NCBI RefSeq assembly: GCF_900609065.1
Contig: NZ_UXAU01000017.1
Location: 1 to 64,000 of the forward strand
Reading direction: 5' to 3'
Source of the DNA: Arthrobacter ulcerisalmonis
GTDB lineage: Bacteria > Actinomycetota > Actinomycetes > Actinomycetales > Micrococcaceae
Length of the DNA: 64,000 nucleotides
The notes under the pieces are model-generated. The model saw nothing but the letters and a program-made list of their open reading frames with translations, ran no database searches and was not told the DNA's origin. Below, one piece after another: positions 26,855 to 36,123 of this stretch. A program made the position numbers and the translations under genes. Numbering within the stretch: the stretch's first letter is position 1; the number at the start of each line of letters is the position of its first letter.

Positions 26855-28423
26855 ATGCAGACCAATGATTCGGTCGGCGTCGACAAAGATCTGAACCTGA
26901 CAGCGCCGTCAGCAGCAACCAGCCCCCAATCCGATGGTGGCCAAGCCCTCTGCGAATCCGCCAGCGCGGCATCAGGCATCAGTATCAGCCCCACCCTCTA
27001 CAACACTGACCTAGCCCCCACCAAGAAGAATGGCCGCAGCTGGTCCGGCTACAGCATCTTTACCCTCTGGGCCAATGACGTCCACAGCCTGGGTAACTAC
27101 GCCTTCGCCATCGGCCTCTTCGCCCTGGGCCTGGGCGGCTGGCAGATCCTCCTGGCACTCGGCATCGGCGCCGTACTGCTTTTCCTCCTGTTGAACCTCT
27201 CCGGCTTCATGGGCGTCAAGACCGGCGTCCCTTTCCCGGTCATGAGCCGCATCAGCTTCGGTATCCGGGGCGCTCAAATCGCCAGCCTCCTCCGCGGCGC
27301 CGTTGCCGTGGCCTGGTTCGGCATTCAGACCTACCTCGCCTCAGTGGTCTTCCGGGTGATGGTCGTAGCCATGTTCCCGGCCCTCGCTGAAATGGACAAG
27401 AACTCCATCCTGGGCCTTTCGACCCTTGGCTGGATCGCGTTCATCATCCTCTGGATCGTGCAGTTGGTCATTGTCAGCTTCGGCATGGAAATGATCCGCA
27501 AGTACGAAGCGTTCGCTGGCCCCATCATCCTGATCACCATGGCAGCACTCGCCATTTGGGTCTTCAACGAAGCTGGCGGCGCCATCGCTTGGTCTTCGAA
27601 TAACGCACTCGAAGGCCCCGAAATGTGGCTCACCATCTTCGCCGGCGGTTCGCTCTGGGTTTCCATCTACGGCACCTTCGTCCTGAACTTCTGCGACTTC
27701 ACCCGCTCGGCGAAGTCCAAGAAGGCAGTGGTCCGGGGCAACTTCTGGGGCATCCCCATCAACATGCTTGTCTTCGGCGCAATCGTTGTAGTCCTGGCCG
27801 GTGGCCAGTTCCGGATCAACGGCACCATCATCCAGAGCCCCTCCGACATCGTCCAGACCATCCCCAACACCTTGTTCCTGGTCCTGGCTTGCCTGGCTCT
27901 GCTCATTCTGACCATCGCCGTGAACCTGATGGCCAACTTCGTTGCTCCTACCTACGCCCTGACCAACCTGTTCCCCAAGAAGCTCAATTTCCGCCGGGCA
28001 GCCGCTGTCAGTGCCGTCATCGGCCTGGTCATCCTGCCCTGGAACCTTTACAACAACCCGCTCGTCATCCTCTACTTCCTGGGTGGTCTGGGTGCCTTGC
28101 TCGGCCCACTGTTTGGTGTGGTCATGGCTGACTACTGGCTCATCCGCCGCGGCAAGGTCAACGTACCGGAGCTTTACACCGCATCACCGCAGGGTACGTA
28201 CTTCTACAAGAACGGCGTCAACCCCAAGGCGATCATCGCTCTGATCCCCGCCGCTGCCATTGCCCTGCTGATCGCGTTCGTCCCGGCTCTCGCCGCTGCG
28301 GCCCCGTTCGCCTGGTTCTTCGCAGCCGGTATTGCCGCCGTCGTGTACTACTTCATCGCTGACCGTCACCAGGTGCTGCAGGATCAAGATGGCGAAGCCA
28401 TCGCGATCGCAAGCACCCACTGA
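26855..28423 (+). CDS. NCS1-family nucleobase/allantoin (hydantoin) permease
   Basis: A 522-residue NCS1 symporter, relative of Mhp1 (hydantoin) and AllP/PucI (allantoin). After a 60-residue hydrophilic head come about twelve helices; WAMAI-like positions appear as LWANDVHSLGNYAFAIG, and ISFGIRGAQIASLLRGAVAVAWFGIQTYL corresponds to the Mhp1 TM3 substrate region with its WFG motif. NLMANFVAPTYALTNLFPKK is the TM8 region. The ribosome site is CTGGAGACCCC. Downstream are a hydantoin/allantoin racemase and an SDR gene. Since an operator shared with ureide genes precedes it, allantoin is the best substrate guess; hydantoins remain possible. Confidence 0.85.
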   Translation: MQTNDSVGVDKDLNLTAPSAATSPQSDGGQALCESASAASGISISPTLYNTDLAPTKKNGRSWSGYSIFTLWANDVHSLGNYAFAIGLFALGLGGWQILLALGIGAVLLFLLLNLSGFMGVKTGVPFPVMSRISFGIRGAQIASLLRGAVAVAWFGIQTYLASVVFRVMVVAMFPALAEMDKNSILGLSTLGWIAFIILWIVQLVIVSFGMEMIRKYEAFAGPIILITMAALAIWVFNEAGGAIAWSSNNALEGPEMWLTIFAGGSLWVSIYGTFVLNFCDFTRSAKSKKAVVRGNFWGIPINMLVFGAIVVVLAGGQFRINGTIIQSPSDIVQTIPNTLFLVLACLALLILTIAVNLMANFVAPTYALTNLFPKKLNFRRAAAVSAVIGLVILPWNLYNNPLVILYFLGGLGALLGPLFGVVMADYWLIRRGKVNVPELYTASPQGTYFYKNGVNPKAIIALIPAAAIALLIAFVPALAAAAPFAWFFAAGIAAVVYYFIADRHQVLQDQDGEAIAIASTH

Positions 28424-28451
28424 CCGTCGCCAGGACAAGCCAAGGACCCCC

Positions 28452-29183
28452 ATGCGCATTCTTGTTGCCAACGTGAACACCACAGCCTCCATGACTGATT
28501 CCATCGCCGCCTCGGCCCGCAGCATCGCGGCACCCGGCACGGAAATCGTGGGAATCACCCCCCGCTTTGGCGCTGATTCCTGCGAGGGAAACTTCGAAAG
28601 CTACCTCGCCGCCATTGCGGTCATGGACGCCATCACCTCGTATCCGGAACCGTTCGACGCCGTTATTCAGGCGGGGTACGGCGAGCACGGCAGGGAGGGG
28701 CTGCAGGAGCTCCTCGACGTTCCGGTGGTTGACATCACCGAAGCGGCGGCCAGCACGGCGATGTTCCTGGGTCACAAGTACTCGGTGGTCACCACCTTGG
28801 ACCGGACCGTTCCCCTGATTGAAGATCGGCTCAAGTTGGCTGGCCTGGATGCTCGCTGCGCATCCGTACGGGCCAGCGGCATGGCTGTGCTGGAGCTCGA
28901 GGAAGAGCCGGAACGCGCCGTGGAAGCCATCATTGACCAGGCGCTCCGGGCTGTGTCGGAGGACAAGGCAGAAGTGATTGTCCTCGGCTGTGGCGGCATG
29001 GCTGGACTGGACGAAGAGATCCGCAAGCGCGCCGGGGTGCCCGTCGTGGATGGAGTGGCGTCAGCTGTCACCATCGCCGAATCGCTGGTGCGCATGCAGT
29101 TGTCCACGTCCAAGGTCCGGACGTACGCAACTCCGCGGCCCAAGACTGTGATTGGCTGGCCGCTGAACAGGGCTTCGGTGTGA
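28452..29183 (+). CDS. Hydantoin/allantoin racemase (Asp/Glu racemase superfamily)
   Basis: A 243-residue member of the Asp/Glu/hydantoin racemase family. It begins [18 protein letters not shown], the NPNT-like phosphate/substrate loop, and has [19 protein letters not shown] and [13 protein letters not shown] with the catalytic cysteine. The first catalytic cysteine, usually near residue 79, is not at the expected spot: IQAGYGEHG replaces the common IACFDDPG-like loop, so catalysis may be one-base or differ. The start ATG at 28452 lies 28 bp after the permease gene. It would interconvert (R)- and (S)-allantoin so that both can be opened by allantoinase, or racemise hydantoins. Confidence 0.75.
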   Translation: MRILVANVNTTASMTDSIAASARSIAAPGTEIVGITPRFGADSCEGNFESYLAAIAVMDAITSYPEPFDAVIQAGYGEHGREGLQELLDVPVVDITEAAASTAMFLGHKYSVVTTLDRTVPLIEDRLKLAGLDARCASVRASGMAVLELEEEPERAVEAIIDQALRAVSEDKAEVIVLGCGGMAGLDEEIRKRAGVPVVDGVASAVTIAESLVRMQLSTSKVRTYATPRPKTVIGWPLNRASV

Positions 29184-29935
29184 CTGCTCCACACCAGCGG
29201 GTAGCAGTGGTCACCGGGGCAGGGTCCGGCATCGGCCGGGAAGTGGCCCGGCAGATGTTGGCCGCGGGCTATCGCGTGGCACTCGTGGGCCGCCGCGTCG
29301 AACAGCTCAACGAAACAGCCGACGGTCACGCCCAGGCACTCGCGGTGCCGTGCGACGTGACCAGGCCCGACGCCGTCGAACGCCTTTTCGCTGAGGTGAC
29401 AGCAAAGTGGGGGCGCGTGGATGTCCTGTTCAACAATGCGGGCGTCTTTGGTCCGGCGGCGAGCGTGGACGAACTGGATCTCGCGGACTGGGACGCCACC
29501 CTGGCCGTAAACCTGACCGGTTCCATGCTGTGCGCTGCCGCTGCGGTCCGCACCATGAAGCAGCAGGAACCGCAGGGTGGCCGGATCATCAACAACGGCT
29601 CCATCTCGGCGCACTCACCGCGGCCCCGAAGCGTTGCTTACACCGTGACCAAGCACGCCATGACCGGGCTGACCAAAAGCATCGAACTGGATGGCAGGGG
29701 CTTCGGCATCACCTGCGGACAGATCGACATTGGCAACACCATCACCGGGATCATGGACACCATCGGGGTGGGCTCAGGTGCTGTTCAGGCCGATGGCAGC
29801 CGCAAAGTCGAGCCCATGTTTCCGGTGGTGGACGCTGCAAAGGCGGTGCTGTTGATGGCGGACATGCCAGCCTCCGCCAGTGTGGGCTCGATTGTGGTGA
29901 CGGCTGCGGGGATGCCGTTTGTTGGGCGTGGCTGA
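29180..29935 (+). CDS. Short-chain dehydrogenase/reductase in the allantoin operon
   Basis: A 251-residue classical [12 protein letters not shown] binds the cofactor, LVGRR after beta-2 suggests NADP(H), NNAGV stabilises the sheet, and S-x12-Y-x3-K is present as [22 protein letters not shown]. It starts with GTG four bases inside the racemase stop (GTGTGA), so translation is coupled. The substrate is unknown; operon position suggests a ureide or glyoxylate-derived compound such as ureidoglycolate, although that is inference. Nothing in the C-terminal loop identifies it further. Confidence 0.8.
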   Translation: MTAPHQRVAVVTGAGSGIGREVARQMLAAGYRVALVGRRVEQLNETADGHAQALAVPCDVTRPDAVERLFAEVTAKWGRVDVLFNNAGVFGPAASVDELDLADWDATLAVNLTGSMLCAAAAVRTMKQQEPQGGRIINNGSISAHSPRPRSVAYTVTKHAMTGLTKSIELDGRGFGITCGQIDIGNTITGIMDTIGVGSGAVQADGSRKVEPMFPVVDAAKAVLLMADMPASASVGSIVVTAAGMPFVGRG

Positions 29936-30000
29936 TTTCTTCTGATGAATATTCGGCCACGATTGGTCGTTTTGCCTGATGGGTGGCCTAGGATCAGCCC

Positions 30001-30651
30001 ATGACAGCAAATCGGGGACTTGCCCTATTCCGGCTTTGGTTTGCGGTGCTGGGTTTTGCCGCAGTGCTCTTCCAACTCCTGCACCTCATGGGTCAGCCCG
30101 TCTTTTCGGCCGGCAATTACTTCAGTTACTTCACCATCGAATCTAATATCATTGCGTTCATCACGTTGGGGGTTGCGGCCTGGTTTGCGTGGCAAGGAGC
30201 GAGCCCCCGCTGGCTCGAAATCCTGCGTGGTGCGGCCACGGTCTACATGACCATCACCGGGATCACCTATTCGTTGCTGCTCAGCGATATCGACGTCAAC
30301 ACCCCGCTGCCATGGGTCAATGTGGTGTTGCACTACACGATTCCCACCATCATGGTGATCGACTGGCTGGTGGACTTGCCGAAGACCAGGATTTCCCTCC
30401 GCACGTCACTGATCTGGCTGATTTTCCCGCTGCTTTATCTGGTGTACAGCCTCATCCGCGGGCCGATCGTTGACTGGTACCCCTACCCCTTTATCGACCC
30501 GCGAGTCGGCGGGTACGGCACGGTCATCATCATGTCGCTGGCCATCGCCGTCGGTGCCTTCGCCTTCGCTGCCGTGGCCGCACTGTCCACGCGGTTGCAG
30601 AACCTCGTACCCAAGCCGGCCACCGCTACCAAGACGCAACATTCCGCCTAG
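30001..30651 (+). CDS. Pr6Pr-family integral membrane protein
   Basis: A 216-residue protein with six predicted membrane helices (about 8-28, 40-62, 75-93, 100-120, 132-152, 172-195). The sequence NYFSYFTIESNIIAFITLG after the first helix and the acidic/aromatic motif GPIVDWYPYPFIDP before the last helix are what I associate with the Pr6Pr (FAR-17a/AIG1-like) family, which has no firmly known bacterial function. The tail is hydrophilic. No operon partner: the next gene converges 43 bp away. Confidence 0.75.
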   Translation: MTANRGLALFRLWFAVLGFAAVLFQLLHLMGQPVFSAGNYFSYFTIESNIIAFITLGVAAWFAWQGASPRWLEILRGAATVYMTITGITYSLLLSDIDVNTPLPWVNVVLHYTIPTIMVIDWLVDLPKTRISLRTSLIWLIFPLLYLVYSLIRGPIVDWYPYPFIDPRVGGYGTVIIMSLAIAVGAFAFAAVAALSTRLQNLVPKPATATKTQHSA

Positions 30652-30694
30652 CCGTCTTTGGCCCGCGGCCCCACCGTCATGGTGGCGCGCAGGA

Positions 30695-31060
30695 CTACAG
30701 TGGCAGCAACGCCGAGAGGTCCGCACGTAGGCCGGAGGCGTCCACTTTCCCGGCCGACACTGCGTCCGCCCAGATTTCCCTGCCGGACACGAGCGCAAGC
30801 CAGGTACCGGCGTCGCACTCAATAACGTTGGGCGGCGTACCGCGGGTGTGCCGCGGCCCGGCGACGCACTGGGTGACGCCGAAGGGCGGCACCCGGACCT
30901 CCACGGAGTTGCCGGGGGCGCGGGCGGTGACTTCCTCCAGCGAATACCTGACGGCGGTGGCCAGGACGGCGCGGGGGACAGGGATTTCTTCCGCGCGCTG
31001 CCAGGCGGCGAGCGCGGCGGCGCCTTCTTCAACATCAATACGACGGCGGGCCACAGCCAT
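30695..31060 (-). CDS. Small sterol-carrier (SCP)-like protein
   Basis: A 121-residue soluble protein with two halves: a helical start (RRRIDVEEGAAALAAWQRAEE) and a beta-rich C-terminus with SVEVRVPPFGVTQCV and VIECDAGTWLALVSGREIWADAV, which has the SCP2-like strand-helix pattern. I recall it as the actinobacterial sterol carrier family protein; its ligand is unknown. ATG at 31060 is preferred over one at 31084 because the AAAGGAGG ribosome site lies between them. It is the last gene of a three-gene minus-strand set with asparaginase and the sulfite-oxidase-like protein. Confidence 0.7.
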   Translation of the reverse strand: MAVARRRIDVEEGAAALAAWQRAEEIPVPRAVLATAVRYSLEEVTARAPGNSVEVRVPPFGVTQCVAGPRHTRGTPPNVIECDAGTWLALVSGREIWADAVSAGKVDASGLRADLSALLPL

Positions 31061-31107
31061 GGTCGCGGCCTCCTTTCGTGGCATTCGGGGTCCAGTCCTG
31101 CGTGCGG

Positions 31108-32124
31108 TCAGTCCAGCAGGGCGGAGACGGCCGGGCCCAGCCGGATTTGGCCAACGGGCCGTCCACCGCCCAGGACGGGCTCAACGATCTTGGGGAGGAC
31201 CTCGGCTACCTTCTCAGCATCCACGGCACCCGCAGCCGCCAGCAACGTCAGCGCAACCAGCGAGGTGGCGCGGAGGCTGCCGTCCAGGACCTTGACGGCT
31301 ACCGAAACACCCTGTGGCGTGGCCATGGCGACAACTCCCTCGGCGCCGATTTTCGCAATGACGCCCAGGTCCTCCATCACCACCGAGTTCGCCTCGCCGG
31401 TGCCCTGCACGGCCCACGGGTAGTCCAGCATGGACGTGGCGATGGTGGCGGCGCGGGCGTTGAAGCTGTGATCCCCCGGCGCCTTGGCCAGGTGCGAGTA
31501 GCCGCGCGCCAGCCCGGTCAGGGAGATGGCAGCGACGGGAGCGCCGCAGCCATCAATGCCGAGGTGGGCGATGCGTTCGTCAGCGTACTCTTCGATGACG
31601 CCGCGGACGCCCTGCTGGAGCGGGTGGTTGGGCTCCAGATAGCTGCTGGTATCCCAGCCGTTTTCGGTGCAGGCCCAAAGGAAGGCGGCGTGCTTGCCAG
31701 AGCAGTTGAAGGCGAGCTTTGACCTGCCGCGATCCGAGCGGACCAGCCAGTTCCTGGCTGTCTCGTCCTGCGGCCACGCAGCCGGGCACAGCAGTTGATC
31801 CTCGCGCACCCCTGCAGCTCGCAGCATGCCCGAGACCACGTCCATGTGGTCGAGCGAACCAACATGGCTGCCGCACGCCAACGCCACCTGGGCGCCGCGC
31901 AACGGGACGCCCGCCTGCATGGCGGCCAAGGCCTGGAACGGCTTCAACGCTGAACGGGCATAGACGGGGGTGGTGACATCGCCAAGCGCTGTCACCACCG
32001 TCCCGTCTGCTGCCAGCAACACCGCCGAACCCAAGTGCCGGGACTCCACGAATCCGCTGCGTTCAAGGACGGCAAGTTCGACGGCGGAGTCCACGGTGAA
32101 GGTGGCGTGCGGGTTGTGGGGCAT
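31108..32124 (-). CDS. L-asparaginase II-family protein (Rhizobium etli type)
   Basis: The 338-residue sequence belongs to the asparaginase II (PF06089) family, unrelated to E. coli AnsA/B. Conserved stretches are YARSALKPFQALAAM with the catalytic serine-lysine pair, CGSHVG, FNCSGKHAAFL with the zinc-binding cysteine region, and GIDGCGAPV. It would hydrolyse asparagine to aspartate and ammonia in the cytosol. It lies 34 bp after the sulfite-oxidase-like gene and 47 bp before the SCP-like gene. No signal peptide. Confidence 0.85.
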   Translation of the reverse strand: MPHNPHATFTVDSAVELAVLERSGFVESRHLGSAVLLAADGTVVTALGDVTTPVYARSALKPFQALAAMQAGVPLRGAQVALACGSHVGSLDHMDVVSGMLRAAGVREDQLLCPAAWPQDETARNWLVRSDRGRSKLAFNCSGKHAAFLWACTENGWDTSSYLEPNHPLQQGVRGVIEEYADERIAHLGIDGCGAPVAAISLTGLARGYSHLAKAPGDHSFNARAATIATSMLDYPWAVQGTGEANSVVMEDLGVIAKIGAEGVVAMATPQGVSVAVKVLDGSLRATSLVALTLLAAAGAVDAEKVAEVLPKIVEPVLGGGRPVGQIRLGPAVSALLD

Positions 32125-32158
32125 GCAATCAGTCTATGGTCCGGCGGCTGCGGTGCTG

Positions 32159-33733
32159 CTACTGAACGGTGACCATCACCGATTGCCAGCCGGAGGCACC
32201 GTCGGGGACCGGATCGGCCCTCTGGTCGGTCTGCAGGTCACCGGTGCCGTCTGTTGCCCGGACCTTGAGGTAGTGCGGGCCGGGGGTGGCATCCCATTCG
32301 AAGGACCACTGGCGCCACGTGTCTACTGAGGCTTCGGTGGACAGCTCAACGGGAGCCCAGTCCTGGTCGTCGACCTGGATCTCCACCTTTGTGATGCCGC
32401 GGGTCTGCGCCCAGGCGGTACCGCCCACGGCGACCTTGCCGGCCGGGACCTTCGCGAAGGAGGCAGGAACATCGATCCGGGACATGGTCTTGATGGGTCC
32501 GCGCTCTGACCAGCCACGATCCGTCCAGTACGCCTTGCTGTCCGCGAAGCGGGTCACCTCAAGGTCAACCACCCATTTGGTGGCCGAGACGAAACCGAAC
32601 AGGCCGGGCACCACCATGCGCACGGGGTAGCCGTGTTCCAGGGGGAGCGGCTCGCCGTTCATGCCGATGGCCAAGATGGCGTCGCGGTCGTCCTGCAGTA
32701 CTTCGATGGGGGTGGAGGCGCTGAACCCGTCGATCGAGGTGGAGAGGACCATGTCCGCGCCGTCCTTGGGACCGGCTCGCTTGAGGAGTTCCCGGATGGG
32801 GTAGCCCAACCACTTCGCGTTGCCGGCCAGATTGCCGCCCACCGGGTTGGAGACGCAGGTCAGGGATACATGGGATTCGATCAGGTCGGCGTCGAGCAGG
32901 TCCGCGAACGTCATGGTGATCTCCTGATCCACCAAACCGTGGACCCGAAGTTCCCAGTCGTTGGCGTTGATTTCGGGGACGCTGAGGGCCGTGTCAATCC
33001 GGTAGAAGTCTTTGTTGGGGGTCAACCACGGCGGCATGCCCGCAACAGTTGACTGCACGCCGTCGGGAATTGCAGCGGCCGGCGTGACGGGGGTGGGCAG
33101 TTGGAGGGCGTTCCTGGCCTGGGCGATATTGCTGCGTGCCGCGCTCAGGAGCCTGCCACCGGTGGCAGCGACACCGGCTGCGACGGCGGTGATCCCCGCC
33201 GTCGCGAAGAATTTGCGTCGACTCGTGGCGGGCGTGCCCTTGCTGGCCGCCCGGTCCGCTGGCGCTTCCGGCCAGGTCTTCAGGCCCCAGAGCGGCGCGA
33301 TCAGCAGCCGCAGAGCCACCAGTCCGGCCACCGTGCCCAGAATGCTGGGGATGGCATCCATGGGATGGACGCCGGAGCGGGTCACCACTGCGCCCACAAT
33401 CACCGCACCCATAAACAGGACGCCCAAGACGCCCAGTACCCACTTCCGGTACGCCACCACGCCCAGGACGCAGGCCAATAAGGCGATGGTGACGCCCATG
33501 CCCACGAAGAGGGCGGCCTTGTCGTTGGTGCCGAACGTGGCGATGGCGAAGTCCTTCATCCACGGTGGCGTGAAGTCAATGAACGTGGAGCCGAGGGCGA
33601 AAATTGGTGTGGCGCGTGCCGTAAAGAACGCGCCCACCAACTCGGCAACGGCCAGTACGACGGCGGCCGCCACCAGGCCTGCCAGTGCAGCCATAGTGGT
33701 GGGTCCCTTGAGCCAATTCCCGAGCTTCTTCAT
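32159..33733 (-). CDS. Membrane-anchored sulfite-oxidase-family molybdopterin oxidoreductase
   Basis: A 524-residue protein with an N-terminal membrane part (four helices within about 10-150), then a fifth hydrophobic segment that starts with a twin-arginine-like SRRKFFATAG near 168. The molybdopterin domain follows, with the Mo-binding C293 in SLTCVSNPVGGNL and the SUOX-type GYPVRMVVPGLFG, and a Mo-co dimerisation beta domain at the end (TWRQWSFEWDATPGPHYLKVRATD-like). The active domain is probably outside the membrane. The substrate is not known; sulfite, methionine sulfoxide or other S/N-oxides are family options. First gene of the set with asparaginase. Confidence 0.85.
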   Translation of the reverse strand: MKKLGNWLKGPTTMAALAGLVAAAVVLAVAELVGAFFTARATPIFALGSTFIDFTPPWMKDFAIATFGTNDKAALFVGMGVTIALLACVLGVVAYRKWVLGVLGVLFMGAVIVGAVVTRSGVHPMDAIPSILGTVAGLVALRLLIAPLWGLKTWPEAPADRAASKGTPATSRRKFFATAGITAVAAGVAATGGRLLSAARSNIAQARNALQLPTPVTPAAAIPDGVQSTVAGMPPWLTPNKDFYRIDTALSVPEINANDWELRVHGLVDQEITMTFADLLDADLIESHVSLTCVSNPVGGNLAGNAKWLGYPIRELLKRAGPKDGADMVLSTSIDGFSASTPIEVLQDDRDAILAIGMNGEPLPLEHGYPVRMVVPGLFGFVSATKWVVDLEVTRFADSKAYWTDRGWSERGPIKTMSRIDVPASFAKVPAGKVAVGGTAWAQTRGITKVEIQVDDQDWAPVELSTEASVDTWRQWSFEWDATPGPHYLKVRATDGTGDLQTDQRADPVPDGASGWQSVMVTVQ

Positions 33734-33813
33734 GGCAGCTATTCGGAGCGGCGGGGTACAGAGATTGGCCGCCGCCGTCGCGGAGGTGGCGACACAGCTT
33801 AGGACCGGGCCGG

Positions 33814-33836
33814 GTCCACAAAGTACCCTTGTGGAC
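33814..33836. promoter_or_regulatory. Perfect inverted repeat abutting the purD start codon
   Basis: GTCCACAA-N7-TTGTGGAC ends one base before the purD GTG at 33838. There is no separate Shine-Dalgarno. The element could be an operator at the start point of a leaderless transcript or, if transcribed, a hairpin touching the start codon. Confidence 0.5.
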
Positions 33837-33837
33837 T

Positions 33838-35160
33838 GTGAAGGTACTTGTCATTGGCCCAGGAGGCCGCGAACACGCCATTATCCGCTCCCTGCTCGCT
33901 GACCCCGTTGTTACCGAGGTTCACGCAGCACCCGGCAACGCTGGCATCGGCGAGCTGGTCCCGACGCACGCCATCAACGGAAACGATCCTGCTGCTGTGG
34001 CAGCCTTGGCCACTGAACTGGCCGTCGACCTGGTGGTCGTAGGGCCCGAGGCGCCACTGGCCGCCGGCGTAGCTGACGCTGTTCGTGCCGCCGGAATCCC
34101 GGTCTTCGGTCCGGACAAGGCCGCCGCCCAACTTGAAGCGTCCAAGGCTTTCGCCAAGGAAATTATGGCCGAAGCGCAGGTTCCCACGGCCATGGCCCTG
34201 GTAGCCACCAACGCTGACGAAGCCGCGTCCGCCCTGGACACCTTTGGTGCGCCGTACGTGGTGAAGGACGACGGCCTGGCCGCTGGCAAGGGAGTTGTGG
34301 TCACCAAGGACCGCGACGAGGCCCTGGCCCACGCCCAGACCTGCTTCGACGCCGGCGGAACGGTAGTCATCGAGGAATTCCTTGACGGCCCCGAGGTCTC
34401 CCTCTTTGTCCTCTGCGACGGCCAAACCACCGTGGCGCTGTCCCCCGCCCAAGACTTCAAACGCATCTTCGATAACGACGAAGGCCCCAACACCGGCGGC
34501 ATGGGTGCCTACACGCCGCTCGAATGGGCGCCACCCGGACTGGTCCAGGAAGTCATTGACCGGGTAGCCCAGCCCACCGTCAACGAGATGGCCCGCCGCG
34601 GCACCCCGTTCGTGGGAGTCCTGTTCGTTGGGTTGGCCTTGACCACCCGCGGCACCCGCGTCATCGAGTTCAACGTCAGGTTCGGGGACCCCGAAACTCA
34701 AGCTGTCCTGGCTCGTCTCAAAACTCCCCTCGGTTCCCTGCTCCTGGCAGCCGCCAAGGGCGAACTGGACCAGATCGAGGAGCTGCGCTGGTCGAAGGAG
34801 ACGGCAGTCGCCGTCGTCGTCGCCGCCGAAAACTACCCGGACGCACCCCGCACCGGTGACCGGATCCGCGGGCTGAAGAAGGTTGATGCGCTGGACGGCG
34901 TGCATGTCATCCACGCCGGCACGGCGCTGGACGCCGACGGCAAGGTGATCTCCGCAGGTGGGCGCGTGCTCGCCGTCGTCGCGGTGGGCAACGATTTGGT
35001 GGCGGCCCGCGAAAAGGCGTACGACGGCGTTGAACTGGTTCAGTTGCCCGGCTCGCAGTTCCGCAGCGATATTGGCCGCAAGGCTGCGCGCAATGAAATC
35101 AAGGTGTCCGCAGCTGCCACGGGCGCCCTGCCGATCACGAAAGCGAAGGGCCTGGTATGA
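33838..35160 (+). CDS. purD: Phosphoribosylamine-glycine ligase (GAR synthetase)
   Basis: PurD joins glycine to 5-phosphoribosylamine with ATP, step two of de novo purine synthesis. It begins VKVLVIGPGGREHAI, the family's standard start, which fixes GTG at 33838; a TTG three codons earlier is possible but adds residues not seen in the family. ATP-grasp features include VKDDGLAAGKGVVV, NTGGMGAYTP and VIEFNVRFGDPE. The 440-residue length is normal. It overlaps purC by 4 bp (ATGA). Upstream lacks a ribosome site. Confidence 0.96.
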   Translation: MKVLVIGPGGREHAIIRSLLADPVVTEVHAAPGNAGIGELVPTHAINGNDPAAVAALATELAVDLVVVGPEAPLAAGVADAVRAAGIPVFGPDKAAAQLEASKAFAKEIMAEAQVPTAMALVATNADEAASALDTFGAPYVVKDDGLAAGKGVVVTKDRDEALAHAQTCFDAGGTVVIEEFLDGPEVSLFVLCDGQTTVALSPAQDFKRIFDNDEGPNTGGMGAYTPLEWAPPGLVQEVIDRVAQPTVNEMARRGTPFVGVLFVGLALTTRGTRVIEFNVRFGDPETQAVLARLKTPLGSLLLAAAKGELDQIEELRWSKETAVAVVVAAENYPDAPRTGDRIRGLKKVDALDGVHVIHAGTALDADGKVISAGGRVLAVVAVGNDLVAAREKAYDGVELVQLPGSQFRSDIGRKAARNEIKVSAAATGALPITKAKGLV

Positions 35161-36095
35161 GCGAATCCGCCGCCCCGCGCGGGCTGGACACCGAAACCCT
35201 CGACCTGCCTGGCTGGACCCACATCTACTCGGGTAAGGTCCGGGACCTCTACGAACCGGCCGATCCCAGCATTGTGGAGCGCGTTGGCCAAGATTGCGTG
35301 CTGGTGGTTGCCAGCGACAGGATCAGCGCCTTTGACCATGTCCTGGCCAGCGAAATCCCAGACAAGGGCCGCATCCTCACCCAGCTGAGCCTGTGGTGGT
35401 TCGACCAGCTGAAGGTGGAGCACCATGTCCTGGCGTCCACGGTGGCAGATGGTGTTCCGGCCGCCGTCGAGGGCCGGGCCATGATCTGCAAGAAGTTGGA
35501 TATGTTCCCGGTCGAATGCATCGCCCGCGGGTACCTGACGGGCTCCGGGCTGCAGGAATACCGGACCGACGGCACTGTCTGCAGCATCCCGCTCCCCGCC
35601 GGACTGGTGGACGGCTCACGCCTGGACCAGGCCATCTTCACCCCATCAGCCAAGGCGGAGGTGGGCGAGCACGACGAAAACATTACCTACGACGCCGTGG
35701 TGGGCATGGTGGGGGACGACGTGGCCGCCCGGCTCAGCGAACTGACCCTGAAGATCTATACGACGGCGGAAGCGATCGCCCGGGAGCGCGGCATTGTCCT
35801 CGCTGACACCAAGGTGGAATTCGGCTACGACGCCGTTTCGGGCGCCATCACCCTGGGTGATGAAGTGCTGACCCCGGACTCGTCCCGGTTCTGGGACCTA
35901 GCGACGTACCAGCCGGGCCAGGCACAGCCCTCCTACGACAAGCAGTACGTCCGTGATTGGCTCACGTCAGCCGAGTCCGGCTGGGACCGCGGCTCTGATA
36001 CGCCGCCCCCTGCACTGCCCGCCGACGTAGTCGAACGGACGCGCAGCCGCTACGTCGAGGCGTACGAGAAGATCACCGGGCAGGCTTTCGCCTAG
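35157..36095 (+). CDS. purC: SAICAR synthase
   Basis: PurC condenses CAIR with aspartate using ATP in de novo purine synthesis. The 312-residue protein shows the two signatures LVVASDRISAFDHVL and IARGYLTGSGLQEY, and DTKVEFGYD in the ATP site. It is of the longer type seen in Actinobacteria and yeast rather than the 240-residue E. coli type. Coupled to purD through an ATGA overlap. It converges with the XRE-TPR gene 28 bp downstream; the GC-rich repeats around 36110-36150 may help end both transcripts. Confidence 0.96.
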   Translation: MSESAAPRGLDTETLDLPGWTHIYSGKVRDLYEPADPSIVERVGQDCVLVVASDRISAFDHVLASEIPDKGRILTQLSLWWFDQLKVEHHVLASTVADGVPAAVEGRAMICKKLDMFPVECIARGYLTGSGLQEYRTDGTVCSIPLPAGLVDGSRLDQAIFTPSAKAEVGEHDENITYDAVVGMVGDDVAARLSELTLKIYTTAEAIARERGIVLADTKVEFGYDAVSGAITLGDEVLTPDSSRFWDLATYQPGQAQPSYDKQYVRDWLTSAESGWDRGSDTPPPALPADVVERTRSRYVEAYEKITGQAFA

Positions 36096-36123
36096 CCTCT
36101 CCTTGAGCGTCCTGCGGCCGTTG

